Assembly: GCA_038363925.1 (NCBI GenBank)
Contig: JAQQWL010000002.1
Location: forward strand, 372,001 to 436,000
DNA: 64,000 bases
Direction: 5' to 3'
DNA from: Apiospora phragmitis
Lineage: Eukaryota > Ascomycota > Sordariomycetes > Amphisphaeriales > Apiosporaceae
Of this stretch, positions 1 to 12,400 are shown one piece after another. The number at the start of each line of letters is the position of its first letter. Within the stretch, counting starts at the first letter, position 1. The notes under the pieces were generated by a model. It was not told the origin of the DNA, searched no databases, and was given only the letters and a program-made list of their open reading frames with translations. Both the position numbers and the translations under genes were made by a program.

Positions 1-270
1 TATGGTGAGCTGGCCATTAGTAGTTGGCAATCGGATCGAAACGTTTTGCAATGCACCTAAGGACCATATCCATAAGGCACGTTTATTATTATCATGTCTA
101 CTCTGCCAACGCGTAGTTTTGCCAATAATGGACTCGAGAGATATCTACGGTTGGAACTCCCTAGTATGGACATAAAGCAGGCTAATTACTATTCCGCGTA
201 ACAGATGCTACTCACACCTTGGGAGAATAATGCTTGACCGGCAAGCGATTATGCCTCTCCATGCGTCGGC

Positions 271-1580
271 TCACGTTGGGCCATCCTTTTGACTCATCAG
301 TGTCTCACCGGTGCCACTTATTGGTAGTGTAGGAGGACAGGACTCACGTCGGACTTCCATCTGATCCAAATCATACACGCCATAATACGCATTCAGCAAC
401 GGGCTCCCCAAAACCACCGCATCGCGCGGGACCGGACTACCGCCCTCTTCTTCTCCGCCGTCAGCGTACCACTCCGTCGGCACGATCTTGAACATGCACA
501 AGTCCTCCCCCCCCCCCGCCCCCCGCGAACCTCCCTTTTCATCCGGTAGGCGTACTGGCGCGCCGTGACAGTGAAGCTCTGGCTTGTGCCGCCCAGCTCG
601 AAGACCAGATCGGGCAGATGATCGCGCGCCGCGCAGTGAAGGTAGGTCGGTATATGCAGGCAATCCTCCTCGCGCGCCCACATCGGGAGCGAGCGGTAGA
701 TCTGCTGGACGAGGGCGGTGTCCGGGAGGGCGATGAAGTACTCGGTCGTGAAGACGGCTATGGTTTTCTTCTTCTTCTTCTTCTTCTTCTTCTTCTTGTG
801 AGGTGACGCATTGTTATCACCACTATTATTATCAGCGTCACCATCGTCATCGTCACCATCGTCATCATCAGAGCGGCGGTGCAGGGGATGCGTCCGGTTA
901 TCCCACCGCGCCTCCACCGCCCAGAACCGATCGTCGTCCCGCACCAGCGGCAGCGCGGCAAAGGGCGCGCCGCGGTACCGCGCACTAATAGCTCCAAAGC
1001 TGATCTCGCCCGTCATCGCCGGGTCCGACCGGTTCGGCACGTTTTCGATGTCGTCGCTCGCGGCGCGCGGCACCTCGATGGCGAAGAGGTTGGTGTCCGG
1101 GGTGCCCGCCTGGACCATGCGGGACCACGGGGAGGCGAGGAAGCTAGAGATAGAGTTGGGCGTGGGGGGTGTGGTGTGGAAGCGCGGGCTGAGGCCGAGG
1201 CCGATGACGCCGTCGGAGTTGATCCGCAGGTTATAGTAGTCGGATCCGGCTTTGTCGACGGCGACGAAAAGCTGGTTAGCAACCTCGAGCGCGCCGCCGT
1301 CTTCGCTTCCGTTGCCCATGACGCGGAAAGTATCCTGGGCGACGGGGCCGGAGAAATGCACGAGGTTCTGCTCGAAGGAGCGCCGGCCCAAGTTGCAGCG
1401 GGGCTCGGCCGTGGACGACTCATTGGCGTAGTAGCGGACTATCCGGCCGGGCATAGCACCATAGCCCAGGTGGATCGACGCGTTCGGGACGAACAGGGTG
1501 TCCCATACCAGATCGATGCAGAACCGGAACGGTTGGGGCGGGGTACCCAGGGCGGCCGTGGTCATCAGGCCCACGGGTCC
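271..1580 (-). pseudogene. Pepsin-family (A1) aspartic-protease-like protein, catalytically degenerate and frameshifted
   Basis: The N-terminal part has the A1 landmark GTPPQPF followed by an IDLVWDTLFVP stretch where active enzymes have a DTGS loop, so the first catalytic motif reads DLV. The second motif region (AVFTTEYFIALP) also lacks D-T-G. The C-terminal end (VFELGG, then VVLGSPLLNAYYGVYDLDQ) is typical of the family but lies in another frame. The switch falls at an 11-base C run on the plus strand (about 507-517) and is in the one-base-missing sense. A Asp/Asn-rich block and a polylysine tract sit just before the second motif. No signal peptide or ATG is visible upstream; a TGA stop in the same frame immediately precedes the ORF, so a 5' exon is missing or was not recognised. 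Known: inactive A1 homologues are common in fungi. Inferred: non-proteolytic protein or decaying gene. Confidence 0.7.
766..797. repeat. (TTC)n microsatellite encoding polylysine on the minus strand
   Basis: A pure trinucleotide run of roughly ten units inside the aspartic-protease-like gene. Read on the minus strand it gives about eleven consecutive lysines, next to an Asp-rich stretch encoded by imperfect GAT/GAC repeats. Confidence 0.95.
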
Positions 1581-3084
1581 GATTCAGTACTGTGTGCGTG
1601 CTTCAAGTCAGATAATTGAAATCAGGCATGAAGTGAGTCTCTCCTATTATTCTAAGCTGGTTGTTCAATGAGGCAATGTAGAGTAGAGTCCCATACTCAC
1701 ATGTCGACACTCTGTTTCCAAGGCGAGTCGTCGGAGAGAACAGCCTGGTTTGACCGAGCAGGGAGTTGGCGACCGTCTGAGTTGGTGGTGCCGGCACACC
1801 ACAATGGGCTGTTGTACACTGCACCCCGAGAAAGCGCCCCCAAGAACAGCAAAAGTAGAAGTTGTTGGGTCTACATGGTTGTTGAAAATAATTAGCAGTG
1901 ACTTGTGTGGCAGAACCGAGGACAAGGTAATGTCTCATAGAGATGGGGAAGTCATCAAATCTGACAGGAAGGTTGTGTGTGATGTGCTTTTATGCAGTTG
2001 GTCACGTCTCAGTCATCATCAACAGGGGGCTAGAACGGCTAGAGTATTTCTCATATCTGCCTGATTCTGTTTGGCCAATCATACCCAGGTGCCAAGCCCA
2101 GGATCCAGAGCGTCAACCAATAGGAGGTATATAGGGTTTCCAGGAGTATACGATAGCAGGGCGCTCCGTACCACATGTAGTTGGTTGCAGCCCAATACCA
2201 AAGCCATAGATGGTTTGCTGTATCTTCTATCACAAGGCGACATCGAAATCACCCGGCCCACTTGATACGTTTGGCTCCTGAGGTGGTCCTCCTTTGGGTC
2301 ATAGCCTTGGATTCTCGTGTGGTAGGCGCCAGGGCAACCCCTATTCACTAAATCTACAAATGAGACGGTAGACGACTTGCTCCTCTACTCGAACCAACCA
2401 AGAAATCATATGACGTCTATCGTGGTCTCGTCATCCTAAATGCGACCCATTGCCTTGGAGGGCACAAGGCAGACCGACCAGTCGCTCTGACCGAAACCTC
2501 CCCTTATACCACATTAGGGGCTGTACTACGCCGCCAAGCAGTGGTCTAGCCAGATCTCTGTGCGACGACACGAAGCGGCCAACGATGATGTGACTGGTGT
2601 TGGCACTAGCTCAACTTCTTCTTTCGTGAGGAATCACCCTTTTCATCAGGGTGCTCGGCTAAACCTTCCACCCGGCTGACCGCCTCGTGGTCCACGATCA
2701 CGCGGGTATCCCAAGCGTAACGTAGCGACGCCGATCGTTTGGGTTCGAGCCGAGGTGGAGCGTGCCACGGCCTGTGTCTTGCACGACTTTCGTCGAACCT
2801 CATGGTGGTAGTTCGGGGAAGTTCTAGAAGAGAGAGGCAGAGCAGAGAGAACAGCTGATAAAAGGATGTTTGCCTTGTGACGATTGCATCTATGGCCTCG
2901 TGCGGACTCGGTTCCGGGCTATAGTTATCTAAATATGGTCCATGATACTCATGGAGTGTGATCGCCGGGGTCTATAAATACACCATCTGGTTACTGTGCC
3001 GAAGACTTCGGGGTTGTTTTCGACCACACTCATCTCAATATCGAAACTTGTCCACGATAACAATAGCCCAAGCCTCTTTCGAAG
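1581..3084. other. Intergenic region without a recognisable gene
   Basis: Only short overlapping ORFs without motifs are present. The right end holds the putative promoter of the small secreted protein. A missing 5' exon of the aspartic-protease-like gene could lie at the left end, but I cannot point to it. Confidence 0.5.
2973..2980 (+). promoter_or_regulatory. TATA box of the small secreted protein gene
   Basis: TATAAATA about 105 bases upstream of the chosen ATG, a plausible distance for a fungal promoter with a short leader. Confidence 0.5.
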
Positions 3085-3766
3085 ATGAGATGCCTTACTC
3101 TGTTATTAGTCCTACGTCTCGCTTCGGCGGCGCCCTCTCAAGCCCCCAGTGACTTCACCATCACCGGCCTCTATGCTGAAGTTATCTCGCACTCTTTGTT
3201 GAGTAGGTATGAGCACATCCCTCTCTCCCTTCGTCTGAAACTTTGTCCATCACCACTCGACCCAGATCCAATTTTCCTCCTATAGCCCCTATCCATCAAC
3301 CCCCCACTTGCTTGACTTGCTTTTCCCTTCTCTGATCAAGGCGAAAACAACGAACAGTTACTCCTTCGACCTAAGCACCAGCCCCAAAACTATCGCGACC
3401 TCCTGCCTCGCAACGCCCCAAACCGAGTCCAACGGGCAGCTGGTCAACGTATCGCGGACCCCCTGCGCCGACGACGCGCGGTACACGTGGGCCTGGACCA
3501 TCATCACCTCCACCTCCTCCACCTCTTCCTCTTCCGACTCGTCCAACCCAAACACACTAGATGCAGCAGATGATAAGAGCAGCAGCACGACGAACACCAC
3601 CTGCAACATCGAGTACTGGTTCGAAGGCCCCCACTATAGCCTCTACGCGGCGCACCATGTGCCCGCCGACCAGATCGTCTGGACGAACCAGCAGTCGCCG
3701 ACGGGTACGGTGCAGGCTTACGCGGGACCGGCCAATTTTACGGTGCCGGTGGAGATTGTGTATTAA
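3085..3766 (+). CDS. Small secreted protein, one intron
   Basis: The first exon starts with a clear signal peptide (MRCLTLLLVLRLASAAP) and then DFTITGLYAEVISHSLLS. A GTATGAGC donor at 3207 and an acceptor ending at 3357 remove 151 nt and restore a single frame that continues into SYSFDLSTSPK. The resulting protein is about 176 residues, with several cysteines, N-glycosylation sequons and a Ser/Thr-rich central loop. The layout (signal peptide, DFTITG-like strand, SYSF strand, paired cysteines, late aromatic strand) resembles fungal AA1-like/effector-type small secreted proteins, but I give that only as a family resemblance. Expected location is extracellular. Function unknown. Confidence 0.75.
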
Positions 3767-4277
3767 CTACGTATGTAGTGTGTGCGGGTGATGGCGTTGT
3801 GAAGAAGAGAGAGACAGAGGCTACATTTCATCCATAGGGGAGATTGCGACGGGAAGAGATGGTGCGCTCGTAAGCATACACGTACGAACCAATGAACGTG
3901 ACTTGATTGGGGATTGTCACTCATCCAATCAATCTTTCTCGTCGGAGGCATGTTCTTGGACGTGTATGACATACCCAAAACAGCTACCGTAGTATAATAA
4001 GTTATCAACTCCGGCTTGAGTTTTCAGCTGAAGTCTCCCAGAGTCAATTAAACATGCTTCAAATCGCCGTAGATCACCCATGGGAGGCAAGTCGTGTGTA
4101 AGCCAAGCCATGCCCAACACCCACGCCAACGCCAACTCGTAGCCGCCCAGCTGTGAAACCCAGAAACCCCAGAAAATCATATATATCTTGTCATTTCATA
4201 TCATACACTAACCTCAGCCCAATCCGTTCCCACCCCTCAAGCAAGTAAGTCAAATACACGCCTCGCTCGCTCGGCTC
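3767..4277. other. Intergenic region between convergent genes
   Basis: Holds the 3' ends of the secreted-protein gene and the DNA glycosylase gene. Nothing else is recognisable. Confidence 0.6.
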
Positions 4278-5636
4278 TCAAGACATCATCTCAATCGTAC
4301 TAGCCACCGCATCCCGATCCGTCTCGCACCCCTCCACCTCCCCCTTCACCTCCTCAATCTCCTCCCTCCTGCTCTCGTCCCCAATCTCCCCATCCACCTT
4401 GGCCCCCCGAAACGCCCGCCTCAGCTCGCACTGCCCCAAGTTCCGGCCCCCCGCCTTACACTCGCCGCAGTCCTTCCCGTGCCGGATCAGCAGCACGTGT
4501 AAGCCGTACTTGTCCTCAGCCGGCACGCACGCGTCGAGGTGCGCCTGCGCCTGCTCGCGGTTGGCACTGATCTTCCCGTTCTTTTTGGGCAGCCAGCCCA
4601 GCAGGCCCGTGAGGCGGTACACGTGCGTATCCACCGCGAAGCTCTCCCGCCGCAGACAAAACAGCAGCACGCAGCTCGCCGTCTTGGGCCCGACCCCTTG
4701 GAACCCCAGCATCTCGGCCATGGCGTCCTCATCCGACTTTTCGAACAGGTGATCGAGCGAGTACTTCCCATACCGCGCGTACGCTTCCTCGAGCACCCTG
4801 ATGATCGTGCGCGACTTGTTAGCCGCGAGCCCGCCGCTCTGGATCGTCTTCTCGAGCTTCGCCTGCCCGCCCGCGACGATGGCCTCCCACTTGTCGCTGC
4901 CCCCGTACGCGGCGTCCATGCTCAGCTTGGCGCGCGTGCTGTTGCGGTCGCTCGTGTTCTGCGACAGAACCGTGCGCACCAGCGCGTCCAGCACCGAGGG
5001 CGCGTCGCCGCAGCCCGCGCGGCTCGCGGGCGCCTTGGTTGGGGGTTCCGTGGGCCGCGCCCGCGCGCCGTGCAGCGAGACCAGGATCCGGTGCGCCAGC
5101 TTGCACTCGGCGGGCGTCGGGTGCGCGAAGTCTGGGAAGGGCGACGCGTTGGCGAACTGGGCGTAGGACTTCAGCTTCCGCGCCTGCAGCTCGGCGGCTT
5201 TCTCGTCCTGCGATTTCTTGTTGGGCGTTGATGCATTCTTCGTCTTCGTCTTCTTCTTGCTGGGACTGGGACTTTCCGTCTTGATGGCGCGGCGCCGTTT
5301 GGTTGGAGGTGGCTCATCATCGAAATACGCTTCTTCGTCGTCGTCCTCTTCTTTCACTTCCTTCTTGACGCGCTTGCTCCCCCGCAGGTCCGGTGTGGCA
5401 GATGCAGACGCCACGCGCTTCGGGACCCCTCTCAGACTTTCCAGCACCTCGGCCTTGACTTTCACATCTTCTCGCTGTTCTTCTTCCTTTGCGTGCTTGC
5501 TGGAGTTCCCCCCACTTCGGCGCAGCGGCGCTGCTCCCGTCGCCGTGCTAGCTGTAGCCTTAGCCATGATGGTCTGCGTTCCAATATTTGGAAGAGAGGG
5601 TACAATGCGTCTCACGATCAACGCAGCTCGAAACAT
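4278..5636 (-). CDS. Endonuclease III-type HhH-GPD DNA glycosylase
   Basis: Single-exon 452-residue protein for base excision repair. The C-terminal half carries the HhH-GPD fold: VLSQNTSD near residue 220, the helix-hairpin-helix GVGPKTASC near residue 315, which includes the lysine used by bifunctional glycosylase/lyases, and the catalytic aspartate in FAVDTHVYRL. The iron-sulphur motif of bacterial Nth is not complete: after CGEC the later cysteine spacing does not match C-x6-C-x2-C-x5-C. The first 160 residues are basic and low-complexity, with nuclear-localisation-like KKKTKTK stretches and several psi-K-x-E motifs (VKAE, VKKE, VKEE, IKTE). Two starts are possible: residue 1, giving an Arg-rich N-terminus that could target mitochondria, or Met24 (MAKATAS). 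No frame damage. Confidence 0.9.
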   Translation of the reverse strand: MFRAALIVRRIVPSLPNIGTQTIMAKATASTATGAAPLRRSGGNSSKHAKEEEQREDVKVKAEVLESLRGVPKRVASASATPDLRGSKRVKKEVKEEDDDEEAYFDDEPPPTKRRRAIKTESPSPSKKKTKTKNASTPNKKSQDEKAAELQARKLKSYAQFANASPFPDFAHPTPAECKLAHRILVSLHGARARPTEPPTKAPASRAGCGDAPSVLDALVRTVLSQNTSDRNSTRAKLSMDAAYGGSDKWEAIVAGGQAKLEKTIQSGGLAANKSRTIIRVLEEAYARYGKYSLDHLFEKSDEDAMAEMLGFQGVGPKTASCVLLFCLRRESFAVDTHVYRLTGLLGWLPKKNGKISANREQAQAHLDACVPAEDKYGLHVLLIRHGKDCGECKAGGRNLGQCELRRAFRGAKVDGEIGDESRREEIEEVKGEVEGCETDRDAVASTIEMMS

Positions 5637-6405
5637 ATATTAATCTCAGGCAAGTCCAGTAAATTGATATTGGCAGCAAGTGGAATGAGTCTTGTGCATC
5701 TCGACGGGCGAATGGCTGAAATGTCAGGTAAGTTCAAGCTCGAGTGGTGATGTCACCAGATCTGAGGTCGAATCGGTCCCTGCGCTAGCGTGCGGGAAGA
5801 TCGACACGAGGACACCTGGGGAAAAGAAAATTCCGGGCGCCAGCTTTTCTCTCTAGGCCTCTTCCTTTGTGCCTGGAGCACCTACCCAATCGCATGCGGC
5901 CAGGCGAACAACAGTACAGCACAGCAGATCATCTCTGGGCATTACCATATGTGACACGCAGCCAAGAAAAAGTAAGACTACATATACCTATGATGATTGT
6001 GCTTGTTCTCCAGAGTGAAACTCTTCTCATTTTCTTCAATCGTTGCATGCCAATTTTGCTTCAAATATTTATTTTTACACCCCGACAGACCGAGAAGACC
6101 CTGCCCTGTCGTGTCCCCAGCTAAAATGACAAACCCCCTCAGTACGCCCAATTTTTAACACTGTCGTAACCTAAGAAGCAACAAAACAAAACAATGCTTG
6201 CTTGCTTACTTGCTCTCTGCGATCTCACAATTCGATGCGATTGACCATGCTTGCGCAAGTCCTTGTAAAATGTAACCAATAAACACGCCGTCGTCCCGGA
6301 ATCCCCCGAACCTTTTGCCAATAGAGACAGGCCAGGCCACCTATTTGTCCATCCCTTCTCATCTCACATATCAATACAATCATTCAATCAATCCTCTTTA
6401 CTGCC
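5637..6405. other. Intergenic region
   Basis: Promoter side of the glycosylase gene and 3' side of the coiled-coil gene. No ORF with recognisable features. Confidence 0.5.
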
Positions 6406-6862
6406 TCAGGCCGCATTCTTCTTGCGTCCCAGCCCCAGCCACTTCGATCGCCTGCTGGCACTCTGCGGCGTATTAGGCACAGTATCCAGGTCAGATGTGG
6501 TGGGCCGCATGCCGAATTCATCCATCTCCGAAACGCTAGTTGTGTTGATAGGTGTAGGGGGTGCTCGCTTTCGTTGGATCGGCGGCGGCGTGGCGCTCGT
6601 GAGCTCATCGTCCATCACGCCGGGCGGCCGGGAGGCCCATTGCCGAGTCGGTGGTGGTGGCACGCTCAATCTCCCCGACGGCTTCGTCTGCCGCGGCGTT
6701 TCAACTTGTTGCTGTTGCTGCTGGTCATCGGCCGCAGCCCCTCGTCGAAAAAGTCCGTTGAGTCCGCTAAACGCTCTGGATCGCACAGGCTGTCCCGCAA
6801 TCGGTGGGTACTGGTTCCGCTTCCCGCTGGGCATAGCGCCGGCTTGGCCTTGTTGCTGTAAC

Positions 6863-6894
<32 letters not shown>

Positions 6895-9408
6895 ACGGGG
6901 AGCTGGCACGGAGGAGTCGATGCTGCTGCTTCTCACCCGTCCTGCGCTTTTGCCCAAGCTGCTCTTCTGCACAGGGTTCTTCCTAAGCTTCCCTGCTGAA
7001 GAAGAAGTCATAGCATTGGAGCTCGAACTCATACTTCCCGTGCCAGCATGCAGGCTCGACCTACGATGTGGCGGTGTGATGCCACCTTCCGGCTCATCGG
7101 GAGCTGGTGCCTGAAACTTGCCCGCTTCGGAGCGAGTCATCGTGGCTGGTGGCGCATCCAGAGGTTCCCGTTTCAACCCCGAGGCGGGGGAGCTGACCAG
7201 CCCGCTCGTCTGCGTTTCCCGAGAAGAGCTTCCGCCTTGAACCCACCTTCAGGAAAGCTGAAGAGGTCCGGCTCGGCTCTTCCCATGTTACGCGAATGAG
7301 GTGGCAGACCAAGGTTTCCACCGTTGCCCTTGGAGCCTTCACGCATCCAGTAGTCCAAGTCACTGTCCTTATCCTCCGAGTAGGCATCAGCGCCGCCATC
7401 CGAGTCTTCCGAATCCGACGACCAATCGTTGGCCCTGGCCCGCGATGAAGTCGTTTCGCATGCCGAGTGCGGTCGAGGTGGCAAGAGATGGCTGTACTGA
7501 TTGTGATGCGCAAAACGGTTGGTGTTGAACTGCCGTGAAGGCTCTTTCCCTGCGACTAGTGAAGGCGGTAGTCGAAGCGGGCTGAGAAGTCTGAGACGCT
7601 GGGTTACCTCGGCCATCAAGCGACGATGCGAGCGAGTATTGACCCGACGACGCTTTGGAACGCGCATCAAAGACACTGGTCTGCGGTGTACTTCTATGGT
7701 CATATGATAAAGTGTCGTTCGAGTTGTGGTATCGACGAAGTGTGTTGGTTGACACAGTGTCGGGTGTCGGAGGCAGTGCTCGGGACGCTGCTAGGTCTCT
7801 TTCGGTCGGCGTCGACGTCATCACGCGACGGAGTGCCTCCCTCTTCTCTTGCTTCGTCTTGATCTGAGAGGCAGCCTGCGAGTGTCGAGCGGACGGCGAC
7901 ATCTTGATGCTGCTGCTACTACCTCGACTCGCCATGGACGGTCTTCGCATCTCACCAGATGCTAGTTGTGATTCCAGCCTTTCCAGTTGTTGGAGAGGAG
8001 ACGGCGTATCGACCAAGGTGCCAAGTGACTGGAGTGGAGAGGAGAAGGCGGCACTGCTCTTGAAAGTCCCATTACCCGTCCTCGATGCACTGCCGCCTCT
8101 TTGGCATTCCCAGCTCGGCTGCTTCGTCGGAGCGGGCAAGTCGTCGTAGTCGTCAAACTTGTCGTCGATGTTATCGTCGAAGAGGTGGTCCAGCGGATGG
8201 CACTGTGGAGAAGCAAGGAGCTTATCCTTCTCACCGTACACACTCTTGAAAGAGCTTTCACTCAGCACGCTGAGGCTGGGGCTCGTAATTCTAGCAAGCT
8301 CGCTAGGGTCAGCGCTGGACTGTGATATCTTGCGCAAGTGGAAGATGCTGCTCTGGTTGTTGAGAATGACATTTCGCAGATTTTCGGTGTGCGCGCTGCG
8401 TTCCGACATGAAGCTAGGCATCCGTTCCAAGATCTTATCGTCGTTAACAGCAAGCGCGCCTGGAAATCGCGCGACTTTCGGCGTCGAGGCGGCCGGCTCG
8501 TCTAGTTCGGATTCGTCGTTACGCGAGTGTCGGTACGTCCCGTCTGCCTCGACCTGCCGTACCATTTCTCTTTCCAGCAGGAGATCCGCTACTCTGTCCT
8601 CCAAACCCACGATGAGGGCCATGGCCTCCTTAAGGGCTATATCGCGCTGATTCAGTTCAGACCACACGTTCTCGTTGAGCTCCATCAGCTCGGCTTGATC
8701 CCTCTCTAACGTGGCATTCCTCTGCTCCAATGCATTCTGCCGCTCCCTTCGATGGTACAGTTCCACCTTCAGGTCGAAATTCTGTTTGTGCAAAGTCGAC
8801 AACGTCTGTATGGATAGTTTGTTAGCATCGTAAACGCTCTCAATTGCGATAAACCGGTAGGAGAACGGTGCATTTCGTACCTTTTCCATTTCTTTCGCTC
8901 CAAATCCTTTCTGGCTGTCGGCCTCATCGCCACTAGCCGATCGAGGCCGCCGTCCCATGGCTGTCGTACTCCTCCGCAAGGGCGAGCTGTTTACCTCTTC
9001 ATCTAGGAACCCACTAGTCGGAGTATTCCCACCATCGCTTCTTCTCGGGCTGTTTCTAGCGCCATCCCGCCTCTCCTGCTGCAGCCTTTCCTGGAGATAG
9101 CTGGATATGGCTGGGATCCTTCCTTGCTTCGCGTCATCGCTCATTTCTCTGGCTAATCGTGAAGGCGGCCTAGTATTTGTCGCACTGACGTTGGAGCTTC
9201 CGCAGCGATTATGATGATGTTTGTGTACCGGGTGAGACTGCGATGGCCACCCAGAAGAAGAGGTTCGGGATACGGAAGTGTTTGTGCTTCTCGACGTACC
9301 CTGTGGGTTCGAAGAATGGCTGGTAGCGACGCTCGAACTTGAAAAAGCCCGGGGGTGTGATGAAGTATGAGAGCCTCTCAGCTCCCTTGGGCAGGTACTC
9401 CCATCCAT
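6406..9408 (-). CDS. Long Ser-rich coiled-coil protein with a centrosomin-type motif (spindle-pole/MTOC-like)
   Basis: Read on the minus strand from ATG 9408. An intron at 8880-8806 (GTACGA donor, GCTAAC branch point, CATACAG acceptor) is 75 nt with no stop, so a naive ORF reads through it. Removing it joins AKEMEK to TLSTLHKQNFDLKVELYHRR, which resembles the Cnn_1N motif of fungal MTOC proteins such as ApsB/Mto1/Pcp1; a predicted coiled coil follows. A second intron at 7607-7550 (58 nt) restores frame. A third change near 7246 is either an intron (about 7246-7146) or one missing G in a GGG run; the latter gives the more natural protein. The C-terminal part is Ser/Pro/Gln-rich with a polyQ tract and ends in LGLGRKKNAA. 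Total about 900-950 residues. The microtubule-organising role is inferred from the motif alone. Confidence 0.75.
6864..6893. repeat. (GCT)n microsatellite encoding polyglutamine
   Basis: About ten uninterrupted GCT units. On the minus strand they encode the polyQ tract of the coiled-coil protein. Confidence 0.95.
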
Positions 9409-12400
9409 TATGAATCAAACAGCAAGAGCTGCGTGTCCAAGCATCCACTTGGCAATGAGACCAACAAAAGTAGTTGGAGCGGCACTTGCATCTAGCAAAC
9501 ACGCCTGGGCTAAAAAAGAGGCGCTAGCCAACCTCTGGAAGCCAAGGATTGGCCGGAACGTGATTCGGCAAGCTGCAGGGGCAAAGACACCGAGCAGGGT
9601 ATCGCTTGAAACAACCTGAAAAGTGACGAAAGACCCTGTGCAATGGAGAATCTTGGCGACCAACAAAGAGCAAAGAGAGACGTTGCTAGGAAGCTAAAAA
9701 AGCGCCGCTACGTTAGTCGTCGATAGGGAATGGCGCGTGGCGCGAACTACAACTCAAGGTTTCCTGGAAAAGGCGCTGCTTGGGCACCTATACCAACGGC
9801 CTGATATGGCTGTGTGTAGGAGGGGGGTTCGCGACGTAGTTTGCTGACGCAACGTGATGACCCTTGGCAGAATCGTTGCAAGGACCGATTTCGCTTGAGC
9901 CTCACCAACAAAAAAGCCACGTGCTACGACCTCCAATCTTCTTTGCCAGTATGTTGAGAGCAATGTTCCGTCGCAACGATAGAGGCAAGGGCTGCCTGTG
10001 TCTAACCAATAGCGATACCTCGATTGCGGTGGTTTGTCGAGGGGACAGTAGATAGGGATAGAAAATGCAAGACAGCCAGGTTGGTTGACTTGCAAGTAGT
10101 GAGCTGGAGGGTATGATATGTCTTTCCGGTGTCTCATGCAGACGGGAGTGTCGCGCGATTGGGTCGTTACGTGCAAGACCCGATTGGAATGGCGTCGAGA
10201 AAAAACCCTAGCCCGGAAGCTCCTCGCGGGTAGTAAAGAGTACCGATGGAAGCGAGAAGAGATCAATGCCACTCAAGTAAGTGTGCGCAGTCAGTATAGA
10301 ATCCCACCCAGTGATAGACGATTTGACGATAGGGAAGAATAAGGATCGGTCTCTCGATTTCAGACCTGAAGCGATAGCTAGCATATGATGTCGAGAATGA
10401 ATCAAGAAAAGAAAGCTCTCCTAAGCAGAAGGAAAAACAACAAATACGAAAATGAGAGAACTGGGCGACAATGGGGTGGATCGTGCGATGCAGTAGTGAC
10501 AGCGAAGTCTACATCCCAAAGGCCATGTTGTTGTAGTGGCAGCGGAAGGGTCTCCAGGGAACTTTAGAACAGCTCAGGTCTTAGGTCGGATGAGAGCACG
10601 GGTGGGTAATTGAGTGAGAGAGACACCGAAGTCGTAGTCGAGGAGGGGCCGTTCTGGGCAGAAGAGCCAAGACGAATGTGCTGAAGCCTCTCCTGCAGCA
10701 ACTTCCCTGCAAGTGCAAGCGGGCAAGCAGGTTGCATGGCGAGGAAACCTTGTCCGTCGTAGGCAGAGGTGATCTATCCCGGTAGGTACAGAGGCACGCA
10801 CCCGACGTCAACGGAAGTCACAGGTAGAAGCGAGCGGGTCCTTGACTCCATCGTTGCTTGCCTTGTTTGAATTCGCCTTGCATTCTATGGGCTGGCTGGA
10901 AATCGATTTCAACATGGAGACTGCACAAGTGCTAAGAGGTTAGTGTGCCGAGCTGCCTGGTGCCTGGTGCCTGGCACGGTGCTCAATTTGTAGATTCCAA
11001 TTCCAAAAGCTGAGCCAGGAACAGGCAATTAGCGGAGATCGGACGGTCTCCTTCTTTTGGTGCGCAACTGACGGCGTGTCTAACCTCCAAAACCCAGACA
11101 GGCATCCTCACAGGCACCCCATCCATGGCGATAGCAAACTCGATACATGTAGCTGGAGATGCGATGGTATGTACCGGAATATTGAGAATCCCATGAATGA
11201 TGGGCTAGTAAATCAATCGCAAGTGTTTGATATGGCGATGGTGCACGTCTACAAGATTTGACAGCCTCATGGCAATTGAAGCGTTCCAGGATTCGATGCA
11301 ATGCAATGAGAGGCAAGCGGGTGTGCCAAGGGCATCTTGCTCTTGCTGGCCAACAGATTCAATCAATGCTCCATCAGCACATGGCCGCACAGAGCTCTAG
11401 CCCACTTTGGACAAACAACTGCCGCCAACACGGATATTGACGTTGCGGCAACTGCAACTCCGTCGAACATCACCATCATCGGATACGAGTTGGGCAACAC
11501 CAGTTTGGTGCTATGTAGAGGTGATTGTGACGAACAACGCGCAGTACTCAAATCAATTGTGACGGACAAGGGAGCCCAGTGCCAGGGAAGCTTAAGTATG
11601 GTGCCAGGGACCAAATTTTGAGCCGCCTAGCCACAACGAGCTGTAGCCTGCCTTCTGGCCTGCCGGGCAGGACCCGGGACCGGGGCTCGACTGAACCTCC
11701 CAGCCCATGGTTTAGCTTCCACAACGCTGGAAAGAGGCGTGATTGGCCGTCATAGAGGTGACTGCTTCCTTCAATCTTGAGGAAGTGTGACGGAAAACCC
11801 AGGGAGAGTGAGGGGGGCGCTGGGCCGCACCTCGGGTGTCTCTCCTTCCCCCATCTCCATCGTCAGTGGTCACCTTTTCAAACCTTGCTGCTTAAGTGTC
11901 TTGGGTGTCGCGACTCGCGAGTCTGCGACTGGACGCGCAACGTGATTTCGTTTCCAATTGGATGCAACCGAATATCCCAATGGAGCTATCAGCGCGAAGT
12001 TTGGCAATAGGTTCCAAAAAGCCCATCTCCCACGCGTACATTATCCTTCTCGGGTCGCATTGCAATCTGCTTGGACCTTTTGTCGATGCAAGGAAGCAAC
12101 CTGTGGAAGACAATCAATTCAGACACGCATCTTCAATCTCGAGATTGGTGGATCGGCCCCATTCGAAGGTCGCTAATCGCGCGGCCTCCATTTTTGCCAA
12201 AGTGCTTGCATGATAAGAGACCTACCCCCCCCCCCCTACTAAAACCCTCCGAACGAAGCCCACAGTGATAGGGCGTTTTCGCCCATTTCCTTCTGCTGAA
12301 CTGTCAAAAGAAACATCCGGGGTGGTCCTTTCTAGCTGCATGTTTTAGCGCCGCCTGGGGCACCCGGTCGGCGCCCAGGCTTGCCAGGCTAACTGCTAAC

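Noticed and set aside
9754..10272. 172-residue minus-strand ORF in the gene-poor interval
   Set aside because: No domain, biased composition typical of random ORFs, no splice signals or start context that support a gene.
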